In this document: positions 47,601-64,000 of the stretch, piece after piece
How the letters are laid out: each line of letters opens with the position of its first letter
Position numbering within the stretch: the first letter of the stretch is position 1
NCBI GenBank assembly: GCA_964020155.1
Contig: OZ026559.1
Coordinates: forward strand, 914,345-978,344
Reading direction: 5' to 3'
Origin: Chondrilla cf. caribensis
Taxonomy: Eukaryota > Porifera > Demospongiae > Chondrillida > Chondrillidae
Length of the DNA: 64,000 bases
Position numbers and translations under genes: made by a program
The notes under the pieces: model-generated
Told to the model about the DNA's origin: nothing
Database searches by the model: none
Seen by the model: the letters and a program-made list of their open reading frames with translations, nothing else

Positions 47601-49926
47601 CATCCTTTTGGACCATGTGGAGGTGAAGAACAAGTGGAGTGTTGTGCTACGTTGGAGGCTCCACCTGGTGTTGTGGGCAGTGGTGTCACTGTGAGTGTCC
47701 ACTATGCCATCATCCTGGACGGACCCTTCAAGTTCCCTGAGGAGTGGGAGAGAACAAGTGTAGTTCTCTACATCAACTGTCCTGATAGTCGATTCCTGAT
47801 TGAGCCACTCACAGTGAACCTACATCACTGGGCTGTATCCTCTGGGACTTCTCGTATGTGTTTCTTGAAGTCCAACCATCTTTTACAAAAAGGGCAAACC
47901 GAGTTCACTTTCAAGTGTCATGCAAATGCTATCCCCTCCCAGACAAATGTGGCAAGTGTGTACCTCAAAAACCACTTCTGCCTTGTTTGCACAGCTGCGG
48001 CCAAATCCAGTGCTCCTTCAAGGTACTTTGGGATGTTGCTTAGTGAACCATTGCACAATGGTATTCAGGAGTTTTGGCTGTGCATCACGTATGGTGTACC
48101 ATCATGGATCTTGGTTAGTGTAATCCACTGAGCAGTTTGAGTGATGGTGTGACTTACACTTTCAATTGAATAGGCTGTGAGAGAGTATTATCGTAAGAGT
48201 GAAGGTTCTATGCAGCATCCCGGTATTCCACAACACAAGGAACTACAAATCTCTGGGAACAAGGTGACTATCGACATAAGGAACGATAGTGGTCCAGGAT
48301 GGTCTCTAGAAGTGACTAAACATGAGGTGCTCACTGCATGTGGAGCTTTATTATAGATAGTGTAGATGCTCATATCTTATGCTTGATTTTGCATATGGTG
48401 TGGGATTTCAATCAAGTATTGTGTACATGCTCTTCTTGCAATGTAGGTATTGTTGACAGAGCTGAAACTGTTATCCGAGTACAGTGACTGCAAAGAGAAA
48501 AAATTAGCTTTTGAGATGGGGTGCTATCCACCGTCAGCTACATTCACTACATGTCACACATCACCACCTTCCCCTGAGACTCATGATCAAGTCCTGAATG
48601 TTGTCTATCTCTCATCAGAAGAGGACAATCGCATCTCTTTCTCCTTCCCTGTGCACAATAGTAAAGGTAAGCCAACTGAATACTGACTTCATTTGTTCAT
48701 ACATAATTTAGACAGGTCTAGGGTATATAGGTGGTTTTTAGATTTGTACAAAGCCATCTCCCCGTCTAGACATCACAGTAGGTAACTGAATTCAAAGGAT
48801 GTGGTCTTATAGCGGGCTGAAGGTTTAGTTTTCTAATGTATCAGCATTCTGTATCATCATATGCAATATTTTCAGCCATGGAATTGAATAAAGCTCCACT
48901 TTTGTAACCTTATCTATGGGGCCAGTGTAGCCCCTTAATTTCTGTAGATTAACCTCAATCCGAAATGTCCACTGCTAGATTGTATGTGCATATATGCAAT
49001 GGGTGTACAGCTTTGCAATTGTATGCTATCACATGCTTGTTCTTTCTCATAATAATTATTAGACGTAGTTGCACAATTGAATGTCCCCCGTTCTTCCATC
49101 CAAATGTCCCTTGATCCAGTGAGAATAGGCTGGGGTGAGTCAGAATTGTGCACATCTTCTTTCATTTCTACATAGAGTTATAGTATCATTGCAGTCCTCA
49201 GTTATACATAGTCTACATTTATCCATATGTGCGTACATACGTACATGCACTATGTATGTATGTACATATATATAATTTTATATGTACATATACTTATTGT
49301 GTACACAAGTGTGATTGAGGTCAAAATATGGTTTCACGTTTTTGTAAACGATTTTTATTTTATTCCGGAATCATAGTCTATACCATTAGTAGAATTGGTC
49401 CTAAAAGTCCCATGATACGTCTTGTGATTTTGGAGATATACTCGATTTTCTACCGTATGCGTACAAATTGTCGCGGGATGTATATTTCGCAAACGCCCTG
49501 CACCTTAACCCTGACCACGATTTTAATTTTGCAAATGGTGGCCTGCAACTGCAATTTCGCAAATGAAATCAACACTTAGAGTGGCTCAGTGATCGTTTAG
49601 TATGCTGAAGATCGTTGCTGATCGGTTACCTTTACAGATCAATGTCTTCATTCCGATTTAGTAGTTGCGTTTGCAGATATCACGTCTACAAAGGTGTCTG
49701 GACTGCATCGGTAGGAGCAGTTCTTCAGTGCGAACGCGAACCCGGGAACAGTGAAGTTTATAAGTGTTACATAACTGGAAGTCGAAATGAAATAATATAG
49801 GGGGCAGCCCCTAAAAATTAATGGTTTGTGTTTTAGTGTTCTGGGGTAGTGTCATTGATTGATAACAAAAACCCAAATACATGAAAAATGAAGATATACC
49901 CATTTTCTCATATCTGCACACATATA

Positions 49927-49972
<46 letters not shown>

Positions 49973-52785
49973 GCATATAATTATTATCATGGTATAATAT
50001 AGATGACAACAGCCTTGGTGAGCCATCCAAGCCGCTGACAGTACAGCACCTGATGCCCTACATCAATGATCTTGCTGATGAGGTGGTATCAATTTCTGGA
50101 TGGCTTGGTATGGATGTGGAGTTGGAAGTGATTAGAAGAACGTTTGGCATGATATCCCCCAGGGAGCAGCTACAAGAACTCCTGAAGAAATGGTTGGAAG
50201 ACACTGAACGACCCACTGCCCCTCACACTTGGGAGTACATCGTAGGAGTGGTTCGAGGAGTCAGGAAGGGAAATGTGGCTGATAGGATCGTGGAAGATGT
50301 CTTCACAGGTGACAACTACTGTAGGTATATGTGCTCAGCCTGATTGTTTTCAAATTTGATGGTAACACCCATTTGTTTGGACACTGTAAAACATGTCCCA
50401 ACACCTATCACCACAACCACCAATTTGAATATGAGCAACAAACTTGTTTGTCTGTTATACAGTGGAACGTCTCTTTTCATGACAGCTTAAGACCTTACTT
50501 TTAGTCCTTATTACAGAGGTGTCCTCAATTCAGAGGTCATTGAATACATATAGTACTACACTTGGACACAGAATGGTGTCCTTATTATAGAGGTTTCCAC
50601 ATTTCAGAGGTTTGTAATGGAAAGGTCCTACTGTACATACAGGCATGCCCTCATACACACAATGTGTATGTAATGCTACAAATCTACTATTTTGCCCTTT
50701 TACTAAATTACAGAAAGTGGACTACCATCTGATCCCGTAGCCCTGGAGAAGTATGTAGTCTCCAAAATGGCTGACAATTGGTACCAATTCGGCATTCATC
50801 TCGGGTTACCTGAGGACACTTTGAAAGACATTGATGATTCCAAATTATTGATCAAAAATTCTGCTCGATGTTTGGTTATGTTTCAGCAATGGATGAAAGA
50901 AATTGGTCCTGTTGAGAACAAGATGGACAAGATAGAACAAGCCATGAAAGAAGTTATGAAGGTAAAATGAGTAATTGTGCTGTCACGAAAAATATGGTCT
51001 ACTGCCAAAAACAGTCCCGGGGACCGGAAATAGCGGCAAAACCAGTCCGTGCGGACTGGTTTCCGACGTCCTAAATGGTCCGCTTGTGCCTAAACCTAAA
51101 CTTAACCCCAACCCTAAACCTAAACCTAAACCTAAACCCTAACCCGGACCCTAATCCTAATCCTAACCCTAACCCTGACCATTTTTGATGGTATATTGAG
51201 TCCCAGGGAGACCAAATATGGTGCCAAAAAACGTCTGGGGGACCACTCTAGGCGGGGACCACTTTTCGTATGACAGTGCAAACAACTGATTCCCAATTGG
51301 CCAAATCCGCCATATGTATTGACACATGTCTACATACAGCGGCACTCTGCAGTTGTTGACTCCTACATACGTATGTACACATGCAGGTAATGCTATATAC
51401 AGTGCATTCAACACAGTCTTTCTCAGTCTGGTTGATTGTTCTCACCATGACAAATTTACTGGACCTCAAGGCATGCTTATTTAATCCAATTCTTCTGTTT
51501 TGTATATATACGTATACAGTGCAACTTGCTTAGTAAGTACCTGGGTTAGTACATACTCCTGGTTAGTGAATACACTTCACTCAGTCCCTAGCTCATGTAC
51601 ACTATGTCAACCAGTACTGATAGTAAGTACCTCTGATAAGAAGTACAGATTTGGTGGGCCCTTCAAGGTACTTACTAAGCAAGTTGGACTGTATATATAT
51701 AATATATATGCTGTATACACATCCCTTTAAATTACTGTTACATCACCATGGTATTGTGAGAGAAATGGCATTTCTTGTCTGTGGATTTGGTATATGATGT
51801 ACTTCACCAATAATATGCATTTTGATTCGTTACCATGGAATCTCCTAGTAGTATTGTATCACATTGGTTCATGAATGCAAGTCGTACTTGCTAGCAGTAA
51901 CACACAGCCAAAGGTAATATGATATTTTCACCTTATTAGGTCACTCGAGATGAGATATCAAGAATGACATCCTTGTGTGGAAGTGAACAAGGTATGTATG
52001 TGCATATGTAGGTTCCGTAAAATCTTCACAGTAGAATTTCCAGTTGGCCTGGGAGGCATCTGTAAAGTTTGAAGAAAAAAGCTACTGAATATCTGTGGGT
52101 ATATTGGGGAAGGCAAATGGCATCGCCTCATGCAGAGAAAACTATGTAATAATTGACATTTTGTACACAATTACATAATGATTTGCATATTTTGTTTTAG
52201 GAGGAGAGGCCTCTTCGTTAGGCAATGATGCAATCCCTGCGTGGGTAGAGAAAATGGCTGACAATTGGTTCAATTTTGGTGTTGCCCTCGGCGTCTCTAA
52301 AGAAGACTTACAGTCCATCAAGGATTCAAATGACGATGATGTAGCATGCTGTTCTGCCATGATGTATCGTTGGCTAAGAATCGGTGATCAAAGAGAAAAG
52401 TCCCACCAGAGGTTGTTACAAGCAGCAAAGAAAGTTACTCCTGTAGCGGTTCCTGATGGAATGAGTCCAGAACCACCACCTTATTCAGGTACCAATAGTT
52501 CAAATACTAATGCCTACAACAAGCGTTTGATCAGGCCTTGTACATAGACTGTACTTGTATGTTGTTAACTGGATGTTCAATCACCAAGGTGGCTATCAAA
52601 GAGAATTACATGCACATACATACTTAATATGTAGTACATGCATGTTTGTTGCTACAAAATGATCATAATATGCACAGTATTTTCTCCTACTGTACTACAG
52701 AATATTATATACTCTTATACTCCTGTCTTCTACAGAATTTGAAACAGTTGACCCAGATGTACCTCATTTTATACTTAAAGTATGA
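44608..52785 (+). CDS. G5: three-pass membrane ZU5-UPA protein with three Death domains
   Basis: Inferred exons: 44608-44623, 44792-44911, 45012-45152, 45291-45422, 45508-45648, 47043-47435, 47506-48113, 48174-48326, 48447-48666, 49063-49134, 50003-50308, 50714-50961, 51940-51991, 52201-52488, 52736-52785. Total 2940 nt, an open 979 aa. The N-terminus is MDSTTNYDETVW. Three hydrophobic segments follow, the third ending in a strongly basic RYYRNRRNSRNRQRR, which supports an inside C-terminus. ZU5 with the start of UPA is at about 315-517, the rest of UPA 518-641, DD1 666-767, DD2 768-850, DD3 868-963, and the tail ends DPDVPHFILKV. ZU5 and UPA are closest to G3 in the SAPSRYFGMLLSEPLH segment, whereas DD1 to DD3 resemble G2 and G4, suggesting a mosaic. 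The second linker exon has no donor at the G4-equivalent site and extends to GTCAG before GTTCTC, a weak donor. Introns hold several MITEs. Confidence 0.85.
45178..45224. repeat. Short inverted repeat in a G5 intron
   Basis: GTGTAATATACCAA is complemented by TTGGTATATTACAC about 20 bp later. Confidence 0.7.
46524..46949. mobile_element. pogo/Tigger-like MITE
   Basis: The ends are CAGTGAATATTCGTTAATCC and the complement of CAGTGAATATTCATTAATCT, flanked by TA on both sides (46522-46523 and 46950-46951). The element is 426 bp, in the long G5 intron between linker exons. TA duplication and CAGT ends fit Tc1/mariner-pogo. No transposase domain is recognised inside. Confidence 0.75.
49730..49818 (-). 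mobile_element. Fragment of the hairpin-ended MITE
   Basis: ACTGGAAGTCGAAATGAAATAATATAGGGGGCAGCCCCT matches the hairpin end of copies 1, 2 and 6 in inverse orientation. The other end is missing. Confidence 0.5.
49929..49972. repeat. (TA)n microsatellite
   Basis: TA run in the G5 intron just before DD1. Confidence 0.9.
50460..50633. mobile_element. Small pogo/Tigger-like MITE
   Basis: Ends CAGTGGAACGTCTC and the complement of CAGTAGGACCTTTC, flanked by TA (50458-50459 and 50634-50635). The G2 and G4 introns at the same place lack this block, confirming an insertion between DD1 and DD2 of G5. Confidence 0.7.
50981..51275. mobile_element. Non-autonomous element carrying telomere-like repeats
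   Basis: The ends TGTCACGAAAAATATGGTC and the complement of TGTCATACGAAAAGTGGTC form imperfect inverted repeats. GTGC flanks both sides (50977-50980 and 51276-51279); G4 has the uninterrupted site GTGCAGACAAC at 42498. The interior, about 51089-51180, is CCTAAA/CCCTAA repeats. The 4-bp duplication and paralogue comparison establish insertion; the superfamily is not identified. Confidence 0.75.
51517..51691. mobile_element. Small MITE with TA target duplication
   Basis: CAGTGCAACTTGCTTAGTAA at the left is complemented by TTACTAAGCAAGTTGGACTG at the right, flanked by TA. 175 bp, in the G5 intron after DD2. Tc1/mariner-pogo type is likely. Confidence 0.75.
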
Positions 52786-54263
52786 GGGTGGTTCTGTATA
52801 TTCCATCATCGTGCAAGAACATTGCTTATTTCTGAGCTATACAATTTTCACCAATTGCAATATTTTCATGTTTACTTTTATAATGTACTTAATGTTCCCA
52901 AATGTTAGTATGACGTGTTTGGTATTCTGATGTGCATACCATCTTTATAGTCAAGATATGACAGTCACACACCTTTCAGCTGCAGTTATTTTTTATTTGT
53001 TCATAATTCCCATGCCACCAATATGATACTTAACTGATCATGCAGTCTACAGAGATTTTCATTCTAATATTTGTGCAATGCACCTTGTGTGTATACTGTG
53101 ACATTGTACTATATTATTACCACTCAAATTTAATTCCTCTAATACGCATATATAGGCCCATATAAGTATGAAATTAAAGCAAAGAATTAAACACGATTTA
53201 TACATGTATACACGTATGCGTATATATAGGACATGATTTGCAGCTAGTATATACAAGCCTCCATAATAATTATATTACCTTGCATTAACATAGTCTGGCT
53301 GGCCAGACTAGCAATAGCATTAACAAGGCACTCCGCCATTTTTTCAGTATATTGCATCACATTTTGAAGCCATTTTATTACAGGTGTATTCAATTCGCCA
53401 TCTCTACTTGGAGGAAAATCTCCTTTGTATATATATGGCCATGGGCTAAAGCGTACAGGTTCAAATTCCAAGCTAGAGCTGGAGGTGAGATAAATCGTTT
53501 AAAACGCATTATCTGTCTTCGATGTCAAATTAAGTGTGGAATGGGGTAAATTGAGACACGTACGGGTTAATATGAACCGCACACCGCCATTAATGGAAGT
53601 CATTGAAAAGGGCATTGAAAACAGAACGTTATCCTCTTCCTTTGAAAAAACATTAATACTCATACGTGTTCACACTGTCTAAGGTGTATTTGTTGTGTCC
53701 GAGGTGAATGTCTGCAGTGTCTCGAGTGCCTGTAGTGTTGCTCCATGGGCCCTTTTATTATCAACAAATTGTCTTTCTAGAATGTTTTTGTCACTAATCT
53801 GGTCCTGCACACATACAAGCTAATGATGTGTTAGATTATGTACAACCTGTCAATGAATGTGTGGGTGTGGGTGTGGGTGTGGGTGTGGTGAGTGTGTGGG
53901 TATATGTGGTGTGAGTGTGGGGGTGTACTCATATGCATATTGTTGCCTGCACACTTTGTTACATCATGTAGTAAGAGATGTATAGTATGTGTATAAGTGC
54001 AAGCAAACAGTGGGGATTGTATATATAGGACCACCCAAGAGATCACTGAAAGGTTGTATCTAAAGACAGGTGGTGTATTTTCAGAGGTGCTTCACTATAG
54101 CTGAATTGATATAGGGAATATAGTCCAACAACGGTCACTGAGGACAGGTGGTCATTGTGTACAGGCGATCTTTATAACAGTTTCCTCTCAATCATGTTTC
54201 TGTGGTGGTTTGAGGTGTAATTCAGTGATGTGTATCTCTTCACCCTGCCAACTCCTCTTACAG
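52786..54263 (+). other. G5 3' flank and conserved upstream region of P3
   Basis: Colinear with the regions after G1 and G2: a TTTATAATGTACTTAATGTTC block, CTCCGCCATTTTTTC, CTGGAGGTGAGATA, TGTATTTGTTGTGTCCGAGGTGAAT, a GGGTGT repeat near 53870-53920, and a 200-bp block up to the P exon acceptor. Missing 5' exons of P3 may be here; none could be confirmed. Confidence 0.5.
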
Positions 54264-54773
54264 TGGAAGAACCTTCTGATGACTTTGTAGCTCTCAGAGA
54301 CTACCTAGACTGCAGGAATGCCCTGATCCTGTCCTGCTTCCAGCCTCCTGTCATCCATGAACCATTTGGTGATCACACCATGCAGGAGTGTAGGGAGAGA
54401 CTGAAATTGAACAAGGTGCGTGTGTGGGCTAGAGGAGCCAGGCATGTAATTCGGTGCTGTTGGCCATTTTAAGTCTTAAATACATGGGCTAGGGTAGCCA
54501 GACATGTTATTCTGCTGTTGTCTGCCACGATGGGCCTTACTGCTCATACAGTTGTCACACTAATAGAATGGTCTCAATTGTGACACATTGCAGTAATGAA
54601 TAGTTGAAAGTTAAACGATTCACACTGTTCAGAATTGTTTTGTACTTGTGTTCTGTAGCAACAATCTCGTAAAGTTTACGAAGTACTTCGTTTGAGAGTG
54701 ACTGATCGCAGCAATGAAGAAATGTATAAGAAGTATAGGTTGATGGTGAAGAGTAGGCTGAATGCTCCCTACC

Positions 54774-54852
<79 letters not shown>

Positions 54853-55136
54853 GTGTATGTGTACATTTGTGTGTCTGTAGTCTGTCCATGTGTGTATATG
54901 CATGTCAGTTTGTTCATGAGTGTGAATGAAACGTGCATTCATTTTCATTACAGAAAGAGCAGAAGACGATAGAGAAGTTGATTGAGAAGAACATCTCTCA
55001 TCCTGAAGAGCTCAAACTGGCTGGTTCAAATCTTTCAAAAGAGGAGAGAGTGAAGAAGTTAGAGGAGGACTACACTGCCCTGGAACTGCAGTATTGTAGA
55101 GTGATTGAGAAACTGGGATCTCACACTTGTGTCTGA
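54264..55136 (+). CDS. P3: intact C-terminal exons of an unrecognised gene
   Basis: Exons 54264-54415 (entered in phase 1), 54659-54775 and 54954-55136 (ends in TGA) join into an open frame of about 150 codons. I do not recognise the family. The first exon reads SDDFVALRDYLDCRNALI, then PPVIHEPFGDHTMQECRERL. The second is basic (QQSRKVYEVLRLRV, EEMYKKYRLMVKSRLN). The third is charged, with heptad-like spacing (KEQKTIEKLIEKNI, KEERVKKLEEDYTALELQYC), suggesting a coiled coil. The 5' exons are not identified, so this is a partial model. Copies sit downstream of G1, G2, G5 and G6. The donor of the second exon is the first unit of a TG microsatellite. Confidence 0.6.
54776..54850. repeat. (GT)n microsatellite at the P3 splice donor
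   Basis: About 37 GT units start right after CTACCAG, the end of the second P3 exon. The matching exons in P1 and P2 border the same repeat. Confidence 0.9.
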
Positions 55137-55840
55137 TGTGTGTGTGGCCAAATGTGACATGTTGTGTTTGTACAGCATTTCTGAGCCTGTCTCCTTGGTG
55201 ATGCAATGTTCAAATAGTAAGAATGTTTGACAATGTGCAGAAGATCCTACAAGGCTCACAAACTGTTCAATGCAGGATATGTACAGTGCAGCGTCAATGA
55301 CAGATTATAGGTCTACTATGACAAACCTGACTAAGGGGTCACAGTGATATCTGGCCACCTGGTGTAGTGCTATAACCTTCAGACAGACGTACAAACATAT
55401 CCCCACCATTGATATGGATGGGCCACTGATGATGCTGGAATATGAATATTTTTGACAGCTGGATATAATACTTATTACATGGGCGGAAGTATAAACATAT
55501 TGGCACCATTGATTTAGCCTATACTGTTATGCTGGGACTAAACTGTATATATTACTTAATGTAGGTGTTATTTGCATATAGCCACTGATGGATGTCTTAA
55601 TGTTCACTTGATTTCTAATTTGATTGTGAAATTGTTTGCATACACTAAACCCTCACTCCTGTCACATATATGCGCTTATATATTATGGCTGTACTCAGCC
55701 CAGCAACGTAGACCGTCCCTAGACCAAATCCACGTGCCAGGCTTCGTGTTTCATTCTCGGAGAGCGGTCCTGGAATACAGCGCCCCTAGGCGTCTGCTAT
55801 AGACCAACCAGCTGGCTAGACTAACCAATAATTATTGCCC
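55137..55840 (+). other. Intergenic region between P3 and G6
   Basis: The shared G-gene upstream block is at about 55490-55660 (ACCATTGATTTAGCC, TCTTAATGTTCACTTGATTTC). No gene is seen in the rest. Confidence 0.45.
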
Positions 55841-55920
55841 GAGCTGGGCGTTAGCTATGAAGTGACCGTTTTTTATCAAGCTTGTAGCACATCTCAAGAC
55901 TCCCAATTATTGGTAATGTT
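55841..55920 (+). promoter_or_regulatory. Conserved leader block of G6, probable non-coding first exon
   Basis: GAGCTGGGCGTTAGCT...AGTGACCG...ATCAAGCTTGTAGCACATCTCAAGACTCCC...TTGGTAATGTTA aligns with the leaders of G4 and G5. The intron that follows carries a MITE. Confidence 0.5.
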
Positions 55921-56194
55921 AAGCTTGTGTCTTTGTGTGTGACTTGTGTATCCATTCCAGGATGCCTATTATGATTCAATTCTTGAACTATCCGTCCATC
56001 TGTCCGCTACTCTGTATGAGAAACTCGGCAAGCCATCAGAGAGCGGCGGGAATAAAAAGAATTGTGAATGCATCGGTAGTTGTAGTTGCATTTCTGTTGT
56101 TGAGTACAGTCTACGCAGCTACTGTATGTAACTGAACCGAATTCTTGATCTATGGACATTCAAGTCAGTGACACCTTGATTTGTACAGTTTTTA

Positions 56195-56512
56195 GGGGCT
56201 GCCGCAGGCAGCCCCTATATTGTTTTCATTTCGACTTCCGGTATGTAACGCTCGTCCGATAGATATATATATATATAATATGTGTTCCTACGCGTAACCG
56301 CAACAATGAATTTATATTAGAATTTATATTGCGCGAAATAAAGATGGCCGATTTCGAACGCCGACAATTTGAATTTGGGCTAGAATTCGTGCACTGAAGC
56401 TTCGCCAAACGTGATAACTTCAGCGAAGGTTCTTCTGAACCTAAGAAATACGCGCAAGTAATTCGAGTGCGGGGGGCGGCAGCCCCACGAGTTTTTGAAC
56501 TCGAATTACTTG
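56195..56512 (+). mobile_element. Hairpin-ended MITE, copy 6, in the G6 leader intron
   Basis: Perfect GGGGCTGCC-GCA-GGCAGCCCC hairpin at the left. At the right is a hairpin built on AAGTAATTCGAG/CTCGAATTACTT. The interior carries AAAGATGGCCGATTTCGAACG and GGTTCTTCTGAACC. It ends about 15 bp before the acceptor GTTTCAG of the start-codon exon. G4 and G5 lack it. Confidence 0.8.
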
Positions 56513-56578
56513 TTTTCTACGTTTCAGTCAGATCGTATACCTCGTCAGTTGTTCCTACCTGTCTAGCTCCCGTGTACG

Positions 56579-62512
<5,934 letters not shown>

Positions 62513-63830
62513 AGACATCAGTTTATCCACTTCTTGTTCTTCACTGTTAGTTGAAACAATGAAGATTTGAACAAGTTTTGAGTGTATTTTTGTATGATTG
62601 TTTTTGTTGCAACGTTATTTTACAATAAGGCAATTTGTATAAAATTGAGATGCACTGTATATATATATGCTTTGAGCAACTGGAGACGAATAGCATTTCA
62701 GATGTTTTACCTTATATATCCAACTATGTGTTGATACCTAAATATGCTAATATTATATGCATATTAGCACATAATATTATATAGTGACTGAGAGAATGTG
62801 ATTGATCGCATGATCCATATAATAGTACATATATTAGGAAATATACATATTAATTCACATAAAATACTACTAAATATTATAATGACACTAATAATATAAT
62901 GTCGCCATTTTCCTATACATTGCATCATCACGTCATGAAGCCATTCTCGTAGAAAACGTACTTCTGCTCAGAAGTGAATCATTTTGCCAAATAAAGCGCA
63001 AATATTAATAATTATTGTTCAAACAAGATCTCAAGGTGAGATGAAGCGTTCAAATCCCAATTCATGTCCACAATATTGAGACGTAATAGGTAACTCCACT
63101 GATACGTAGCTACGCGCAAGACCTTTGGTAGCTATGTAGGCCTACGTAAACACTTCGGCACATACAAGACATGCAGGTGTTTTTAATACCGCTTAAGTAA
63201 GACCATAGATACTCTATACCCGTATAGAGTATCTATGGTAAGACTCATTGTTGGAAGGTAATTTATTAGCCATTCAGGTAACATTCGATCTAGCTTTTTC
63301 CTCCATACGTCCTTTGAAATGAACCACGTTAACTTTTTGTGTGACATGTTTTAATTGTCACAAATCTGGCTACATACGTACATACGAGCTTGTAGTACAT
63401 TCGTATGTATGTGCAACCTGTCAGTGTATATATATGTCCAAACTGTCCTTACAATGGTGTTGTGGGTGTGAGAGAGTGTATGTACATGTGTACTCCATAC
63501 CTGTGTGCGTATTGTTGCCTGCCCACTTCATTTTTGTATACCATGTATTGCCAGATGTACAGTATGTGTGTGAGCATGAACAAACAGTGGAAATAGTGGA
63601 AGGTGGCCTCTGAAGAAATGCAGGTGGTTCATTTTAAAGAGGTGCTACACTATATTATAATATAGTTAAATTGATATAGAGGATAGTCCAATAACGGTCA
63701 CTGAGGACAGGTGGTCCTTGTGTATACAGTTGCACTTTTTACAACAGGTTCCTCTCAATCATGTTTTTGTGGTGGTTTGAGGTGTAATTCAGTGATGTGT
63801 ATCTCATTGCCCTGCCAACTCCTCTCACAG
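62513..63830 (+). other. G6 3' flank and upstream region of P4
   Basis: The flank is diverged from the other units. CATTGCATCATCACGTCATGAAGCCATT near 62925 and the 200-bp block before P4 (AGTCCAATAACGGTCACTGAGGACAGGTGG) are recognisably shared with P1 to P3 upstream regions. A hairpin lies at 63202-63239. No gene is seen. Confidence 0.45.
63202..63239. repeat. Perfect 18-bp-arm hairpin
   Basis: ACCATAGATACTCTATAC, a 2-nt loop, and the exact complement. The arms share CCATAGATACT with the palindrome at 25334-25359. Confidence 0.85.
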
Positions 63831-64000
63831 TGGAAGAACCTTCTGATGACTTTGTAGCTCTCAGAGACTACCTGGACTGCAGGAATGCCCTGACCCAGTC
63901 CTGCTTCCAGCCTCCTGTCATCCATGAACCGTTTGGTGATCACACTGTGCAGGAGTGTAGGGAGAGACTGAAATTGAACAAGGTGTGTGCGTGGGCTAGA
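63831..64000 (+). CDS. P4: first recognisable exon of a P gene copy, cut by the window edge
   Basis: Exon 63831-63982 (152 nt, entered in phase 1) is open and nearly identical to P1 to P3 (VALRDYLDCRNAL, PPVIHEPFGDHTVQECRERL). Its donor is GTGTGTGC. Later exons lie beyond the window, so its integrity cannot be judged. Confidence 0.55.

Overview
This is metazoan nuclear DNA: AT-rich, intron-rich and full of microsatellites and MITEs, with no prokaryotic gene layout. Large local expansions of Death-domain and ZU5 genes are typical of early-branching animals. A sponge is my best guess, but nothing in the window proves the phylum.

The window is a tandem array on the + strand. Six related genes (here G1 to G6) share one architecture that I assembled by hand from splice sites and reading frame. 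It starts with a tiny first coding exon beginning ATG-GAT, then three transmembrane exons, linker exons, a ZU5 exon, two UPA-like exons, a linker, and two to four Death-domain (DD) exons, and ends in a short tail. Nearly all introns are phase 1, so whole domain exons can be lost or duplicated in frame. G2 (12657-21795, 990 aa), G4 (35489-43765, 990 aa), G5 (44608-52785, 979 aa) and G6 (56579-62512, 644 aa) assemble into complete open frames. G1 (915-9203) is cut by the window edge and its third DD is broken. G3 (28103-33969) has no recognisable transmembrane exons and no DD3. G6 has lost ZU5-UPA and DD2 and carries a different Death domain.

A second, unrecognised gene family (P1 to P4) encodes a charged, coiled-coil-like C-terminus. 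It lies downstream of G1, G2, G5 and G6, so the duplicating unit seems to be G plus P. P3 (54264-55136) is open, P1 and P2 are broken, and P4 runs off the window.

The mobile layer includes a complete hAT element (6062-9090) in the last intron of G1, whose transposase is interrupted by one in-frame TGA. There are several copies of a hairpin-ended MITE, a Harbinger-like MITE, pogo/Tigger-like MITEs, an element carrying telomere-like repeats, a LINE 3' fragment and possible Penelope-like and Helitron-like remnants.

Functional reading (inference): the G proteins look like membrane-anchored cytoplasmic signalling scaffolds. A minimal extracellular face and three membrane passes would hold a ZU5-UPA-DD module of the kind found in UNC5, PIDD1 and ankyrins, with extra Death domains. 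The array may be an innate-immune or cell-death receptor cluster diversifying by exon gain, loss and repeat change.
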